Of a stretch of 64,000 nucleotides of DNA, positions 46,721 through 59,040 are shown in pieces. Numbering within the stretch: position 1 is the stretch's first letter; every line of letters starts with the position of its first letter. The position numbers and the translations under genes were made by a program. The notes beneath the pieces were generated by a model. The model had not been told where the DNA came from. It ran no database searches and saw only the letters and a list, made by a program, of their open reading frames with translations. Origin of the DNA: Aspidapion aeneum (taxonomy: Eukaryota; Arthropoda; Insecta; Coleoptera; Brentidae); NCBI GenBank assembly GCA_963576565.1, contig OY755047.1, forward strand, positions 32,842,851 through 32,906,850, in the 5' to 3' direction.

Positions 46721-48666
46721 TTTTATTTTGCTGTATGTCCATAAAACTGCTCCGTATTTTTTTTACATTTTATTCGTACTAAAAGATGCATTGATCTTGT
46801 ATTTATAGCCCAAATTTAAGTTGTCTACCCAAAAGAATTATTTTTTTTTTATAAAAAATAGTCTTTTTTAAATTTGTTTTTGGAAAACCAAACCAACTTG
46901 GGAAAACCAACGCAACGGTGGTTGATGTCAGGGCATCTTTACGACTATGAATTTACAAAAACATATCTTGCATCAGTTTGTCTGTTGGGCAGTGTAATTT
47001 ATGGATGGCCACCTAAAGGTAAATTCAGTCGAAGGTTTGAAGTGAATTTAATGAGCAAACAGGTCTTTCAAAAGGCGGCTTCTTTTTCATGTAATATGGA
47101 AAGTTTGTTTGCAAGTCGGTACGCTTCACGAGGACTATATTTTCATATTTTACTCATAAAATCTTTATATTTTCGGTTTAACGATGTCAAAATGTCGGAA
47201 TTTACGAGAAAACTTTACGCAAATAAACTTTAACGGTAACTCATTTTAATGCGTAAAACCGTTACTGTTGATAAAACCCTATTAGAACTGCCGCTATGTA
47301 AAAACGACCATTTGCAGAAGGTTGGTCGATATTTATATGTGCATAGAAAAGAAAACTATGGCAAAAAATTATTAAAATGCATTTTCTCTTAATCGTTTTG
47401 AAAGTTTTCACACCTATTGTCATGACAACAGATGGGTTATGTGTCAGAGAAGCGCAGGAAATTTCAGACAAGGAAAGCTATTTGTTTTTAAACTTGCTTA
47501 TTTGTATTTTTCTATCCTTTCTATTTTTCGGTAATTTCTTGCTTTAACCTACCGTTATTTATGATACCGATTTATCTTTTTATTAAAACTTTAGGAAGAA
47601 AACTTTTTGTTAATCAAAAAACACACTATACAATCATACAACTCTACAGTTTTAACGGCCGTTGCAATATCCTTTACTGAGACAGAAGCCTCTTGCTGGC
47701 ACGCCAATCTTAAATGCGTATGTAAGTAATGGAACAGACTGCGAGGCGCGAACTGAATTGTCGAATTGGGCTTGCATGCATTGAACCCTCATTATGTTTT
47801 AGATAACGAGAGAACCAATTGTATCTGCGGGGTAGAGCGCAAGGAGCGGGCAGCGGTTGTCGCGAAAGCCATGCTGCTCTCGGGTCAAATTAAGACCGGC
47901 AGTCAATGAATTCTTATTCGTTTTCTAAGCCTACGACAAAGACAACTGCTTACATGGTTGTCTTTTCTTATACGCCCTTCTATTATAGACAAATATGTAC
48001 ATAAAATAAGTTATCGCTTTTCTTGTACATAGGTACGCGCAAAATATACTGCTTCTGATACAGTCGCACCACACCTACAGGACTATCGCTAATTACGTCA
48101 AGGTTTAATAGTGAGCTATTAAGAATTTATTTCTATTATGTCTGATTTCTTAAGGGAAGCAAGGCTTCCCTTGCTTAGTGGGGACCGCACGCCCCTAAAA
48201 AGAGCACCAGACAAAATGGGGCGAAACAAGCGCTGAGAGTTGGTCACGGCGAGTTGACTGCGGCAAGTCGCTGAACTTTGTTTAATTATTCTTCAACATG
48301 CTTGTTTAAGATTAGCACAATATTATGGAGTTTTTGGAATAATTATTTAGCACTTTATTGTGGTAGTGGTAAGCACTCCCGTTAAGCTCACGGAGCTCTT
48401 TTGTTATGATAGTGGTAGTTTTTGTTGGTTATTGTATGTTTTGTGCGGCTTGCACCAAAAGTGACAAAATATCACCAGTTAAGTTAAGCTATGAACAAAG
48501 GTAAGTTTTTAATCTTTTGACCTTTACAAATAGATTTAAACGTGTTTTAAAAACTCTGATAAGAGCTGCGGGTGGTAATGGTTGTTAACAACTACCACAA
48601 TGGCTGTCAAAGTTATCAAAAACTTCCTGTTCTGTATGCTGTAATGTCGCATCGCAAATTATGAAG
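46721..48666. other. noncoding DNA; mixed-composition block at ~47640-48260
   Basis: The 119-codon frame at 46874-47233 shows no family motif and I do not call it. From about 47640 to 48260 composition is balanced (GGGGTAGAGCGCAAGGAGCG near 47830) and no repeat is evident, so it may be unique sequence. A 9-bp perfect hairpin AAGGGAAGC/GCTTCCCTT is at 48152-48172. Confidence 0.4.
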
Positions 48667-49011
48667 AAATTACTATTTTTTGTGACATTCTCAAATTCTA
48701 TATGTTATTGACACATTCTTGACAATAGTAAACTTTTAACTAAAAAAAAAACAAAATAAACACCAAACAAAAGGCAAAGTGAATTGATTTTCGCTCGCTG
48801 CTTCCATGCTGCTATTTGGAGGACGCTTTCCATTTAAAGTGACCAAATGAAAAAAAAATATTATCGTATCTATATTGTATCTATAAAAAACTATAGGAAA
48901 TTACTATTTTTTGTGACATTCTCAAATTCTATATCTTATTTACAAATCTTTGACAATGTCAAACTTTTAACTCAAAAAACAAAATAAACACTAAAGAAAA
49001 TACAAAGTGAC
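48667..49011. repeat. direct duplication, two ~115-bp copies 231 bp apart
   Basis: AAATTACTATTTTTTGTGAC starts copies at 48667 and 48898; both continue through TCTCAAATTCTATAT, TGACAAT, AAACTTTTAACT and AAAATAAACAC, then diverge after CAAAGTGA. The spacer holds a GC-richer segment. Noncoding. Confidence 0.8.
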
Positions 49012-50555
49012 CATGTTTTTTCAACACTAGCCAACCGTCTTAAGGTTTGACTGTGTCGTCACTGTTCTAAATTGTTTATGCAGTTATTTGTGATATTACA
49101 TAGTGTTCACTTAATGCATAATGACATTCAAGTCATTAATTATAATAATTATTGTCTATTAATAATTTAATATAATCGACAGAATTACTATCAAGTTAAC
49201 GTCAACTAACTCAAACTTTACTTGCTTGTCAGGTAATTCGCTATACTATTAAAGTGGCTAAAACTTTAATAAAAACATACTTCTAACGGGATTAAAGATA
49301 GCGTTTTTGTCTATCGGAAAAACAGGTTATTAATCTAATACCATTAAAATAAATTTTACAGACTTTGGAACCTTTTCTAACTAGCTAAAAAATGTTTTCA
49401 GATTTTTACAATTTCTGAATTATTCCTGCGTTTATCGACGTCGCGTCGGCTGCACACTACTTCAAATCACTGACGTGGCAACAAGTGTATACTTGCCTTT
49501 GTCAAAATTAGTTCTGAGCAATACATAAAGTTACCAAAACTTTCAAATCCTAACTTTGTAACTTAAGGCCTCTTCCAGTTTCACCTAAACCAAGGGCTCT
49601 GAATAAGACATGCTGCATTTTCCATACGACTGAGCTGATAGTCGCAAACTTGGCAATAGACTTACTCATTTTTATGCATTAAGTTATTGCTTTCTGTATA
49701 TATGTAAGAGTGAAACATAGAATGCCACTTTTTCTGATTGTTAAAATGCCCTAGTAGCCAATATATAACACGACAAAAAGTCGTCAAAAAAGTGATGCCT
49801 TGAAGACATTATTTTTAGCAGATGACCTGATATAGTTAGATAGTTAATTTAAAGTTAAATTAAACCAACAAATCGTTAAAAGATTTCAAACTTTAATTAA
49901 AAATCAATATCGGAACGAATTTTAACGGTAAGTAGTTTTTCAATTATATTAGGTCAAAAGGTTAAAACACGAATGTTTGTTTACCCTTTTCCATTTATAA
50001 GACAGGTCGCAATTTTCCTATTTGCTGCGAATTGAATGGTAACTGCGTTGCCTAGCCAATCTCGAAAATTGGTCTACCCAAATTTCTTTGAAAAGGGCGT
50101 TGACTAAGATAATAGAAGGGACACAAACTGGTGGTACACCACTCTTAATTTTAGTGGTACTGGTTATTTAATAGTCCACTTCGAAAATTACATTTTGGTC
50201 TTAGCAAGTAAAGATGAGAGACTCAGAAAATTTAAATAATGTATTTCTCCAAAAGTGAGCAGCTCTTATTGCGCCCTCGTTTCTATAAATAGATACCCGT
50301 CTTTGTATGATTTCCTTTGACGTACTACCCGTCCACAAGTTAATCTGATTAATGGTACAATGTGTTTCGGAATAATTTCTAGCTAAATTAGATTAGTGTG
50401 CAATATACAACATGTCATTATATTTTGTACTTAAAGTCATAAACCCTAAATTGTCTTTTGTACTTGTTTCAGCTGATGATGGGATACTTATAATCCAAAA
50501 CCATATTATAGTATTTTCCGACAAAGAAACAAATAAAAATTTAGTGGAGGAGAAT
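49012..50555. other. noncoding DNA
   Basis: AT-rich with several TAAT clusters (for example CATTAATTATAATAATTATTG near 49135-49155). No gene or repeat end recognised. Confidence 0.45.
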
Positions 50556-51900
50556 AAAGTTTTCTTTTATATTATTATAATTGATGAAACTCGCTGAACT
50601 AGAAAATGACAAATGCTAGAATCTTTCTTAGAAAGACATTTTTATGGACCTTAATCCAGAAATGGATCAGCTATGCTAATCACCAACCTTTATTACGAAG
50701 ACAAGAGAAAAAGAAATAGAAAGGAAATAAAATTAGAAAAAATCTAAATTTTGTAATAATAATTAATGAAACAGGCACAGAGGTCCTTGCTGCACTAGGG
50801 AACGGGAAGGAGCAGTAAGGTTTAAATGTTTCGTGATGAGGCATTTTAAATTAATAGAGTTACTATGCTGATCACCAACCTTTTTCGTAAATACAGCACA
50901 GAGAAAGAGAAAAATTGAAATAAAAATGATCAAACATATTAATTTTAATATTGCTAAATTTCTGTTTGGTGGTTATGACGAAGTTTTTTATAATTGATGA
51001 AACAGGCATAGACCTACTCGCTATATTAAAGAATAGGAAATACAAAAAGGATTCGAAAATGTTCCTCGATGCGACATTTTGAAGTAAATGTATCCAAGAA
51101 TTGAATAGCTTTACTAATCAACAACCTTTATGGCTGGGACAGCATAGAGGGAAAGAAAAAAAAGAGAAATAATTGCTAAACTATTAGTTTAGTTAATAAC
51201 AGGCATAAACGTACTCGCTGCCCTAGAGAATAGGAATTAGGAGTGAGGTTTTAATAATTAAGCATTTCGTATCCCTGGTAATAAAATAATTATTTAATTA
51301 TATTTTGTGGATTTTTTCATACTCCCAAAAGCCATAAAATATAATTATAATAATTTTTTAATGTTCAATCAAGAATAGCTTGGCTGATCACCAACCTTTA
51401 TCGCGGAGACAGTACAGAGAAAGAGAGAGACAAAAATGAAAATTCTTCTTAGTATTATTAAATTTCTGTTCACCTGTCAAGAAGGATTTTTTATAATTGA
51501 CAAAAACAGACATTAGATATACTCGCTGTACCAGAGTGAAATGTGAAATGTTAGGATGTTCCTCGATGAAACATTTTAAAACATTCATAATGATTACCTG
51601 CACTTAAAAAAAATAGAAAAATTATGCTATTTACTGACTTCTATCGCAGAGACAGCACTAAGGAAGAGAAATACAGAGAAAGCAAAATAACCAAAAACAT
51701 AAGTTTAAATATTATTAAATTTCTGTTTGATTATCCAGACGGATTTTTTTTATGATTAATAAAACAGTATACAATAAAGATTTAGATGTTTCTCGGTGGG
51801 AACTTTTGAAGAAATTGCATCCGAGAATTAAATAGCTATGCTGATAACCAACCTATACCGAAAAGATAGCACATGGCGAGAGAGATAGCAAAAAACTACT
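50556..51900. repeat. tandem array, ~245-bp unit, about six copies
   Basis: CACCAACCTTTAT-type anchors recur at about 50681, 50873, 51120, 51389, 51633 and 51847. Each is preceded by ATAGCTATGCTGAT-like sequence and followed by AGACAGCACAGAGAAAGAG, an ATTAAATTTCTGTT block, GATTTTTTATAATTGATGAA, ACTCGCTGTACTAGAGAATAGG-like sequence and ATGTTCCTCGATGCGACATTTT. Unit length varies from about 190 to 270 through small indels. The array is old and noncoding and ends next to an exon-like frame on the minus strand. Confidence 0.85.
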
Positions 51901-51950
51901 TTAAAGAACAATCTCTTCTTTATTAACTACCATTGTTTTCCCAATTTATC

Positions 51951-52259
51951 TTAAAGCCCTTCGTTTGTATTCCAGTGTTCGCTTTTAATATCCATCCAAA
52001 AAGTGTAATAAAACATGTAATTGCCTCTTTCTGGATCAACAGTTACTTCCTCTTTATTCAGTCGTTTTAGCTCTTGTACGTTGACAGTAATTGGTTTTGG
52101 CTGTTCGACAGCGTCGGCCTCAATTTTTTCGACCGGTCAGGGTAACCTCTTTCTTTTACGATGTGATGAGGTAGCTGAAGGCCTAGCGACTAGGTAAATA
52201 ACCCGCTCTTTTCGGGAACTCCATTCAGTGTAATCTATCTTTGGCCGAGGAGTATGCCT
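51951..52259 (-). pseudogene. exon-like coding fragment, unrecognised (possible host gene 3' end)
   Basis: On the minus strand a frame runs from about 52259 to the TAA at 51951-51953, interrupted by one TGA at 52137-52139. The composition is protein-like, not repeat-like. It contains PKIDYTEWSSRKERVIYLVA, a basic stretch (HRKRKRL), QELKRLNKEEVTVD, and YYTFWMDIKSEHWN near the end. AATAAA occurs about 27 bases after the stop, consistent with a real 3' end. The 5' side abuts the RTE insertion, so the exon boundary is not visible. I do not recognise the protein. RVIYLVARP faintly recalls repeat motifs of testis-expressed THEG-type proteins, which is only a suggestion. It could also be a decayed exon or retrocopy. 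Confidence 0.4.
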
Positions 52260-55215
52260 GTCCTTCTTCTTCTTCAAGTGCCATGCTCTCTTCGAACGTT
52301 GGCTATCATCAGCGCGATCTGCACCTTGTCCACTGCTTTTCGGAAAAGCGTCGTAGTACTAACTCCATACCATTGTCTGAGATTTTTAAGCCATGATATT
52401 CGTCTACGACCCGGACCTCTCTTGCCTTCAATTTTGCCTTCTATTATCAATTTCAGGAGTTTATATTTGTCACCTCTCAAAATATGGCCAAAATATTCAA
52501 GTTTTCTCTTTTTTAATAGTGAACAAAACTTCAAGCTCTGTACGCATTCTAAGCAAGACATTCACATTAGTAACTTTGTCCATCCAAGATATTCTAAGTA
52601 TTCTACGATAACACCACATCTCAAATGCCTCCAACTTTTTGCACATGGCCTCAGCCAATGTCCATGCCTCCATGCCGTAATATAAGATGCTGAAAACATA
52701 ACAACGAAGTACACGAACTCGGAGAGTGGTATCAAGATCGCGGCTACACAACACTGATTTCATTTTGATAAAAGATGCTCTGGCCTGTTCAATTCTTGCA
52801 CGGACTTCTTGCATGTTGTCCCAATTCTCATTGAGCTGGCAACCTAAGTATTTGTATGAATCGACGCGTTCGACTTGTTGGCCATTAACTTCCAATATGC
52901 CTCTGATGTTCTTTTCCTTGGCTATGACCATCCATTTTGTTTTTCCAACATTTAAGTTAAGCCCATATTGCAAACTTTTGGTGGAAATTTGGCTTAGCAA
53001 CTCTTGCAGTCCTTCCAGTGTGTCTGCTATTATAACAGTGATATCAGCATATCGTAGGTTATTGATTTTTATGCCGTATATGGTCAGACCCTCTTCGCAG
53101 CTATGGAGTGCATTCTCTATTATCTTGTTACTGTAGATATTAAACAACAGCGGAGACAATATGCAACCTTGACGCACACCTCTTCTTATTTGGACGTCTT
53201 CGGATAAATGGCCATCAACCTTTATTTGAGCTGTCTGATTCCAGTATAGGTTAGCTATTATTTTTAGATCTCGGTCATCTAGACCTACTTCTTTTAGCGA
53301 TTCTATCAGCTTTTCATGTTGGACTCGATCGAACGCTCTCTCGTAATCTATGAAACAGGCAAAGACTGGCACGGACACATCCCTAGATCGCTGCACTAAG
53401 ACTTGAATGCCAAATAAGGCCTCTCTTGTACCGAAACCTCCACGAAATCCAAACTGCGTGTCGCCCATAAAAGATTCGCATTTTCCATAAATTCTTTTAT
53501 GGATAATCTTTAGAAATATTTTTAGCATGTGGCTCATAAGGCTGATTAGGCGATAGTCACTACACTTCTTTGCTGAAGGTTTTTTAGGCAGTGTAACAAA
53601 GGTTGATTTTAGCCAGTCAGCAGGGATTTTACCACTGCGATAAATCAAGTTAAAAAGTTTCACCAGCGTATTTAGCGAGTCTTCGTTTTTTATGAGCTTT
53701 AAAACCTCTGTGTATACTTCGTCTTGCCCTACCGCTTTTCGGTTTTTAGCTGAAGATATTGCATGTTGTACTTCCTCTGGTGTTATATCTATGCCTTGAT
53801 CTGAGAATTCTTCTGGCTTTTTGCATCGATTATCGTTAAAGAGTTGTTCTATATAGCAACACCATTCTTTTAGTTTTTCTTTGGTATCCGGTATGATTTT
53901 GCCTTGATTGTCCACAAGGATTCCAGCTTGTTTTTTATTAAATAATCCGGCAGCTTCCTTTATGCGTTTGTGCAAGTTAAAAGTGTCATGTTTTGCATCT
54001 AGATCTTCTATTTCTTGACATTGCTGTGTTATCCAGTCTTGTTTTGCTGACCTTATCTTGTTTTTTATTTCTCTATTTATTTCCTGGTACTGAGCGGTGC
54101 CTTTTTTACTGCGTCTTTTATCCGTCAAATCCAGGATTTCATCGGTCATCCAAACTTTCTTTTTATTTCTTATTTCACCGTTACCTAAAAGTCTTGTGCT
54201 TTCGACTATGGCACATTTAACATTTGTCCAGACCAATTCTGCATCTTGCTCGACAGACTCATTAATATTTTTAAGCTTTTTGTTTAGTTCGTCTCTAAGT
54301 TTAGTTGCTACCATGTTATCTTGAAGTTAGTCGATCCTGAGTCTGGGTTTGTTATTTGGCCACAACTGGATTGTGATCGGAGCCTACGTCTGCGCCAGGG
54401 TAAGTTTTTGCAGATTTAATAGAGTTTCTGAATCGTTTATTAATTAATATAAAGTCTATCTGGTTTTTAATGATACTCCCTGGAGTGTCAGATTTAGAGG
54501 TCCAAGTATAAAGATGTCTGGCTGGAAGTTTAAAGAAAGTATTTGACACGACAAAATCCTTTTCCTGACAGAACTGAAAAAGGCGATCTCCACGTTCATT
54601 TGATACACCAAGACTGTACCTTCCAACAATGCCTTCTCTTGGGGCGTTTTCAAGTTTTGCGTTGAAGTCTCCCATAACAATGGTGATCTCTGACTTTTTT
54701 GTAAAACTAAGGGCAGTTTGAACCTGGTCGTAGAATGCCTCTACGTCGTCGTCTGAATATTTACTCGTTGGAGCGTATACTTGAATAATATTAACGTTAA
54801 AGGGTTTGGAGTTTAGTTGAAGGAATATGACTCGATCCGATATAGGGACAAAAGAGGTTACCGATTTTTGAGTTTCTTTATTTAAAATGACTGCTACGCC
54901 GTTATAGTGGTTTTTGCCGTCATTGCCTGCGTAGTAGACATGGTAGTCGTCTATTTGGCATTGACCTGAGTTAGGCTATCTTACTTCACTAACTCCCAAG
55001 ATCTCTATATCTAATCTTTCCATTTCTTTGATGATATTGTGGACTTTTCCAGCCTGAAACATACTGTGTACGTTCCAAGTTGCAATCTTCTTCATGACTG
55101 GTCCGGAGATTCTTAGCACCCTCTGGTCATTTAAGACCTGCCGGGGATTGAGGGCCTGGGCTTTTGGTTTTCCAGTCATGATGATGATATTTCCTGGGGA
55201 GGGTAATGAGGTGGT
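52258..55215 (-). mobile_element. RTE-clade LINE, nearly full length, defective
   Basis: The minus-strand element has the endonuclease-RT organisation of RTE elements (the group often annotated as craniofacial development protein 2-like). The 3' end is a (GAA)n run (plus CTTCTTCTTCTTC at about 52262). The upstream phrase GCAACGGGAAACCACCTCAT, just before ATGACTGG, is one I associate with this group. The 5' limit is not defined; GC-richer sequence up to about 56300 may be leader. Confidence 0.82.
52274..55179 (-). pseudogene. RTE endonuclease-reverse transcriptase (broken)
   Basis: It starts with KIATWNVHSMFQAGKVHNI and ILGVSEVR (about 55090-54980), then a stop or shift near 54978, IIQVYAPTS, MGDFNAKLENA and GSDHNPVVA. 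After a further break near 54340-54350 a 605-codon frame (54314-52497) holds the RT. It has KAVGQDEVYTEV, LPKKPSAKKCSDYR, FACFIDYERAFDRV, RRGVRQGCILSPLLFNIYSN and NLRYADITVII. The last motif has Ile where the second catalytic Asp of YADD belongs, so polymerisation should be lost. YYGMEAWTLAEAM follows. A shift near 52510, at a run of A, leads to the C-terminal GHILRGDKYKLL, EGKRGPGRRRISWLKNLRQW segment and a stop at 52274. This is typical RTE architecture without RNase H. Confidence 0.85.
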
Positions 55216-57088
55216 TTCCCGTTGCCTTCCTCATCGCAGCATTAAAACCGTTAAAACAATCCTTGTCACGCCGTTAACTGTGTAATTTGTTGCCGTTTTG
55301 TTTCTATATCTAGAAGTACGCTGAACAATTACTTTTAGTGTTACTGCTTCCTAACATTAATTTTCTCACCATATCTGGCTTCCCTTACATAGTTTGGCCT
55401 GTAGGTTGATGCAGTCAACCTGTAGGTTGATGCAGTGTGGCACGTGGAGCCATGTGTAAGAGCTGACTGCCCTATGAGGACCAGTTGTTTAAAACCATCT
55501 CCAGTCTATGACTCTTGATGCAACCGTCTTAAACAAGAGGGACTACCTCTCCAGCGCAGCCCAAACAGTCCCTGTCCTTCGTATAGATATTGACACGCTG
55601 CCTTACAGGCCTTCAGGGCACCAATTCCTCGTCGCTTTCTAAGACCATACTAGCTTACTTATTAGGCTCCTGACCACTTTTAACGCCCGGATTGTGTCAA
55701 CAGGGTTGGCAAAAGCCGCGAAGGTCTCGGGTCCTTTGGGATCGTTTCTTTAAAAGTAAAAGATCCAGGGACCAGAAACGCTATCCAGAGAAAACAGGTT
55801 ATTGGTTTAAGTTAACAATTGCTATAATAATTACTTTGGGTTCTCATTTATACAGGTTGATAATACAGGTATAATTTACTTACTATTAGTTGTATAACCG
55901 CCACTGCACTTCACTTTTTTGTAGAAACTACACTTATTTCCGCCCTGTTTACTTGGCTATCACCCTTTTGTACCCTTCGGATTCCCTGGCGTGGGCCACT
56001 TGAGGTGCTTAATTTTCAAATCCCCAAAACCGAATGCCACGAGCACCACATAGCCACCGTCACTGTTCCGCTACCACGTCCGTCCTTTGGCGTGACACTT
56101 CTACGTCCTCGCCAAAGTCCAGCATGGAGCCGTTCTATTGGTCAATTATAGCAAACCCCGAAATGAATTCGATTTCTGCTGGGTCAGCGTTAACCTAGTT
56201 TTTGTGCTAGGAACCCAAGGCAATGAACCCATCACGGTGTTTGTGTAATTGTTTAGACTAAACTGCGCCAACCACAAATTCCACATTCAATTTATACTAT
56301 AAGAAATATTTAATGCCTTTTCGAGATAATCGTCACAATATTAGGCCAGCTCAGATATTTTGGAGGAGGTTTTTCGCTCTCCCTTTTTGCATCTCTAAGT
56401 GCTTTACAGGATCAAAAAAATATTCCGTAGTTACGTCCTCGGTCCTGCATATATAGTATTTAGTTACCTACTTCCTCGCCAAAAGCTATGGTAGAATGCA
56501 ATATCCTCTATGGAAGAGCCAATCTCTGCCAGGCATGCTATATCCGGTCACGCACGTCGTCTTTCAGTCCTTTTCCGAGTAGATCAATTTCTTCTTTAGT
56601 GTACCTTTGACCCCTCTACTAGGAACAGCTTCATTTTTTGTCTTGTGAGCTTCAGGAATGCATTTTGTGAAAACAGCGCCCGTCCTCAAGTACTGATTGG
56701 CCAGAGGCCTCTATTCTGCCCTCTCTGATACGATTTTTAGCCACCTTCTTATTCCCATTTTCTTGATGTCATGTTTTAAAATAATCTATTCACCTTTTTC
56801 AAGTCCTCATTCTTACTGTCCTTTCTGCACGTCACCAGTTTATTTACCTTTTTCGTGTCCTTCCTCTTACTCTCTTTTCTGCACTTCTACAGTTCAATAT
56901 TTTTCATGTTATTCTTATCTCATCCTTAACCAAGCTATTCTTCAACTTTTGTTAAATCTCACGATGTTTGCGCTTTCTATTAGCTGTTATTCTTAATAAT
57001 TTATCTGTATGCTCCAATAATCATTTTCTGTTTGCAGTAGTCCAAAAATCTTATTAAAATTTTTTCTTTTAATTATTGTTAACTTTTC
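55216..57088. other. possible RTE leader, then noncoding DNA with a small duplication
   Basis: From 55216 to about 56300 base composition is balanced and may be the RTE 5' region or unique DNA. CCTGTAGGTTGATGCAGT is duplicated in tandem at about 55399 and 55420. At 56792-56905 a 57-bp unit (CACCTTTTTCAAGTCCTC-type) is repeated twice. No gene is recognised. Confidence 0.4.
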
Positions 57089-57163
57089 TTAATTTACTTT
57101 TGTAAATGACCATGATTCGCACCCATATATCACTACCAGTCTAATTATTGTAGCGTAGATCTT
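57089..57163 (-). pseudogene. short RT C-terminal fragment of an RTE-like LINE
   Basis: On the minus strand 24 codons read KIYATIIRLVVIYGCESWSF and end at a stop. The VxYGxESW pattern is the C-terminal signature seen in the other RTE copies here. No further domain is attached. Confidence 0.55.
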
Positions 57164-58359
57164 TGTTTAAGAGGTCTCTTTAGAATCTTTGAATTGAGCA
57201 CTTGTTGATGAGCGTAAAAGACTTTGTTTCCATTTGTTAATATCTGGTTTATTTTCTTTGTTTATTTGTAAGCCCCCTTACAAAATTAAATACATTAAGC
57301 AGCCTAAGCTAGAATTATTTTATCTAACATGTACATAAGGGGAAAGTAATAACAGTAATTTTCCCTATCTTATTTACACCCTTATGGGATTCACTAATGC
57401 AATTATTATTCTAACACACGAAAAGGCTTGAATTATTCTAGATAGAAGAGTTTCTATGAGTAAGTTCTAAATATTTACTCTTGAAGCTAAACCCCAATCT
57501 AACGGGTGCACTGGCTTAAACTAGGGGATGACAGTTAGTACTCAAATTGATAAAAAAAGTTTCTATAAACATGTTAGGTTAGGGTAAGCTAGATTAAAAT
57601 TTAAAACTTTTTTATCTATTTGATAAGTACTATCTTCCTCCTAAATTTAGTACTTCAATTCAACACCCTTTACAATATTATTAATGAATCATCAATTTAT
57701 TCCTTTAATTAACATTTAATTTTTCTCAAATATGCGTTTAGTGAAAAAGGATGCGTAGTTTAGAAAAACAAAAAAAGCCACCTCAAAAAAATATTTGAGA
57801 AACAACCCCCGAACCTTGCAAAAACTAACCTGTCCGATTTAGCAAACAGTTTCTTGCTATCACCAAATTTATGACAATCAGTTTTTTTTCAAAAATATGT
57901 CTTTATTTTAAGCCAACAATAATTATTAAGCAAAAATGTATTTTAATCTTGGCGTTTACATGCCTCTAACCCATGTTTATAGGAAATTTTTGTAAGAATT
58001 TAATTTATCAATGACACCCTGTATATTTAGCTCAAGGTCTTAAGCTCCTTCCAAAAACCGAAGCAATAATTCTAAGTCAGACTTAACACAAAGGCACTTT
58101 ATCTTTTATGTTCAATTTCCAGATATACCTACTGGATCCATCCCTGGCAATCGATAAATAGAGCATGGCCATGACATCTGTATCCAGTAAAGCTAACAGG
58201 TGTCTGTCTGTCCATCTGAAAGCTGGCTGGGCTTCCACGCGGTAGGGTACAGTGCAACGCAATTTAAGAAAAGTGGAAATAAAAATTTGTTTGTATATTA
58301 CCACCCAAAATTAAAAAACTCGCAATTTAAACACATTTTAGTATGCGCAATAAAGAGAC
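57164..58359. other. noncoding DNA
   Basis: AT-rich. GACACCCTGTATA at about 58012 resembles one end of the CAGGGTGTCCC MITE family without a partner. Nothing else recognised. Confidence 0.45.
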
Positions 58360-59040
58360 CTTTCAATGTTTCTGCCAAAAGTTTCTACTAGAATTAGAAA
58401 GAAAGAACTTGGATCTCTACCACTAAAGGAGAGTATCGAGCTAGGTGTTGGATCTGAAGTTGTAAGCATTAAAGATAATCTCGGCGAATTATTGGCTACT
58501 ATATTTCAGGCCGAATTCGTAGCCATTGAACTGTGTGTGAATTACTGACCACGACTGTACCAACAGGACAATCAAAATCTTCTCCGATAGTCAAGCAGCC
58601 TTAAGAACCCCTGATTCCTATACGGCCTCATCGAAAATCGTAAGAAGTTGCTGGGAATCTAAATGCGCTTGGCCGCCTTAAAAATGTATTATTAATATGG
58701 GTACTAGGGTATTTTGGGCATGAGGCAAATGAGCCGGCAGATCAAGCAGCGAGGGAAGCGACATCTGCCGACTTTTTGAGCCCCCGAACCTGGGGATAGT
58801 ATATAATGTTGCTAAATTAACCATATTAAAATGAATAGAGAACAACTTTCAACAATACTGTTTAAATGTACCAAAACTACTATAGTGTTCATCAAAGGAG
58901 CTTGTACTACGGGTCACTGCCGACTACGAGTACCCATACACAGAATAGGGCTAATAGAAGGGACCGAATGCAGACTATTGTATGCTTATTGATTTAGGAG
59001 AACTTTTTGTTGCCCAAAAGAATAGCTAGCCTTTTTGGAG
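58360..59040 (+). pseudogene. decayed RNase H LINE fragment, related to 18765-19642
   Basis: Plus-strand frames give GVGSEVVSI and LLATIFQAEFVAIELC (Glu), then after shifts IFSDSQAALR-like (Asp) and a GHEANEPADQAAREATSAD segment (His and Asp). A CRLRVPIHRIGL-type tail sequence follows, and near 59030 the CTTTTTGGAGGAG phrase also found after the 18.7-kb fragment. The first Asp segment (YTDGS) is missing. Several frameshifts and stops show it is older than the 18.7-kb copy, and it is in opposite orientation. Confidence 0.75.

Noticed and set aside
46874..47233. 119-codon plus-strand frame
   Set aside because: No family motif, no sign of splice sites or a poly-A signal, and composition like the surrounding DNA. 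It may be chance, so I did not call it.
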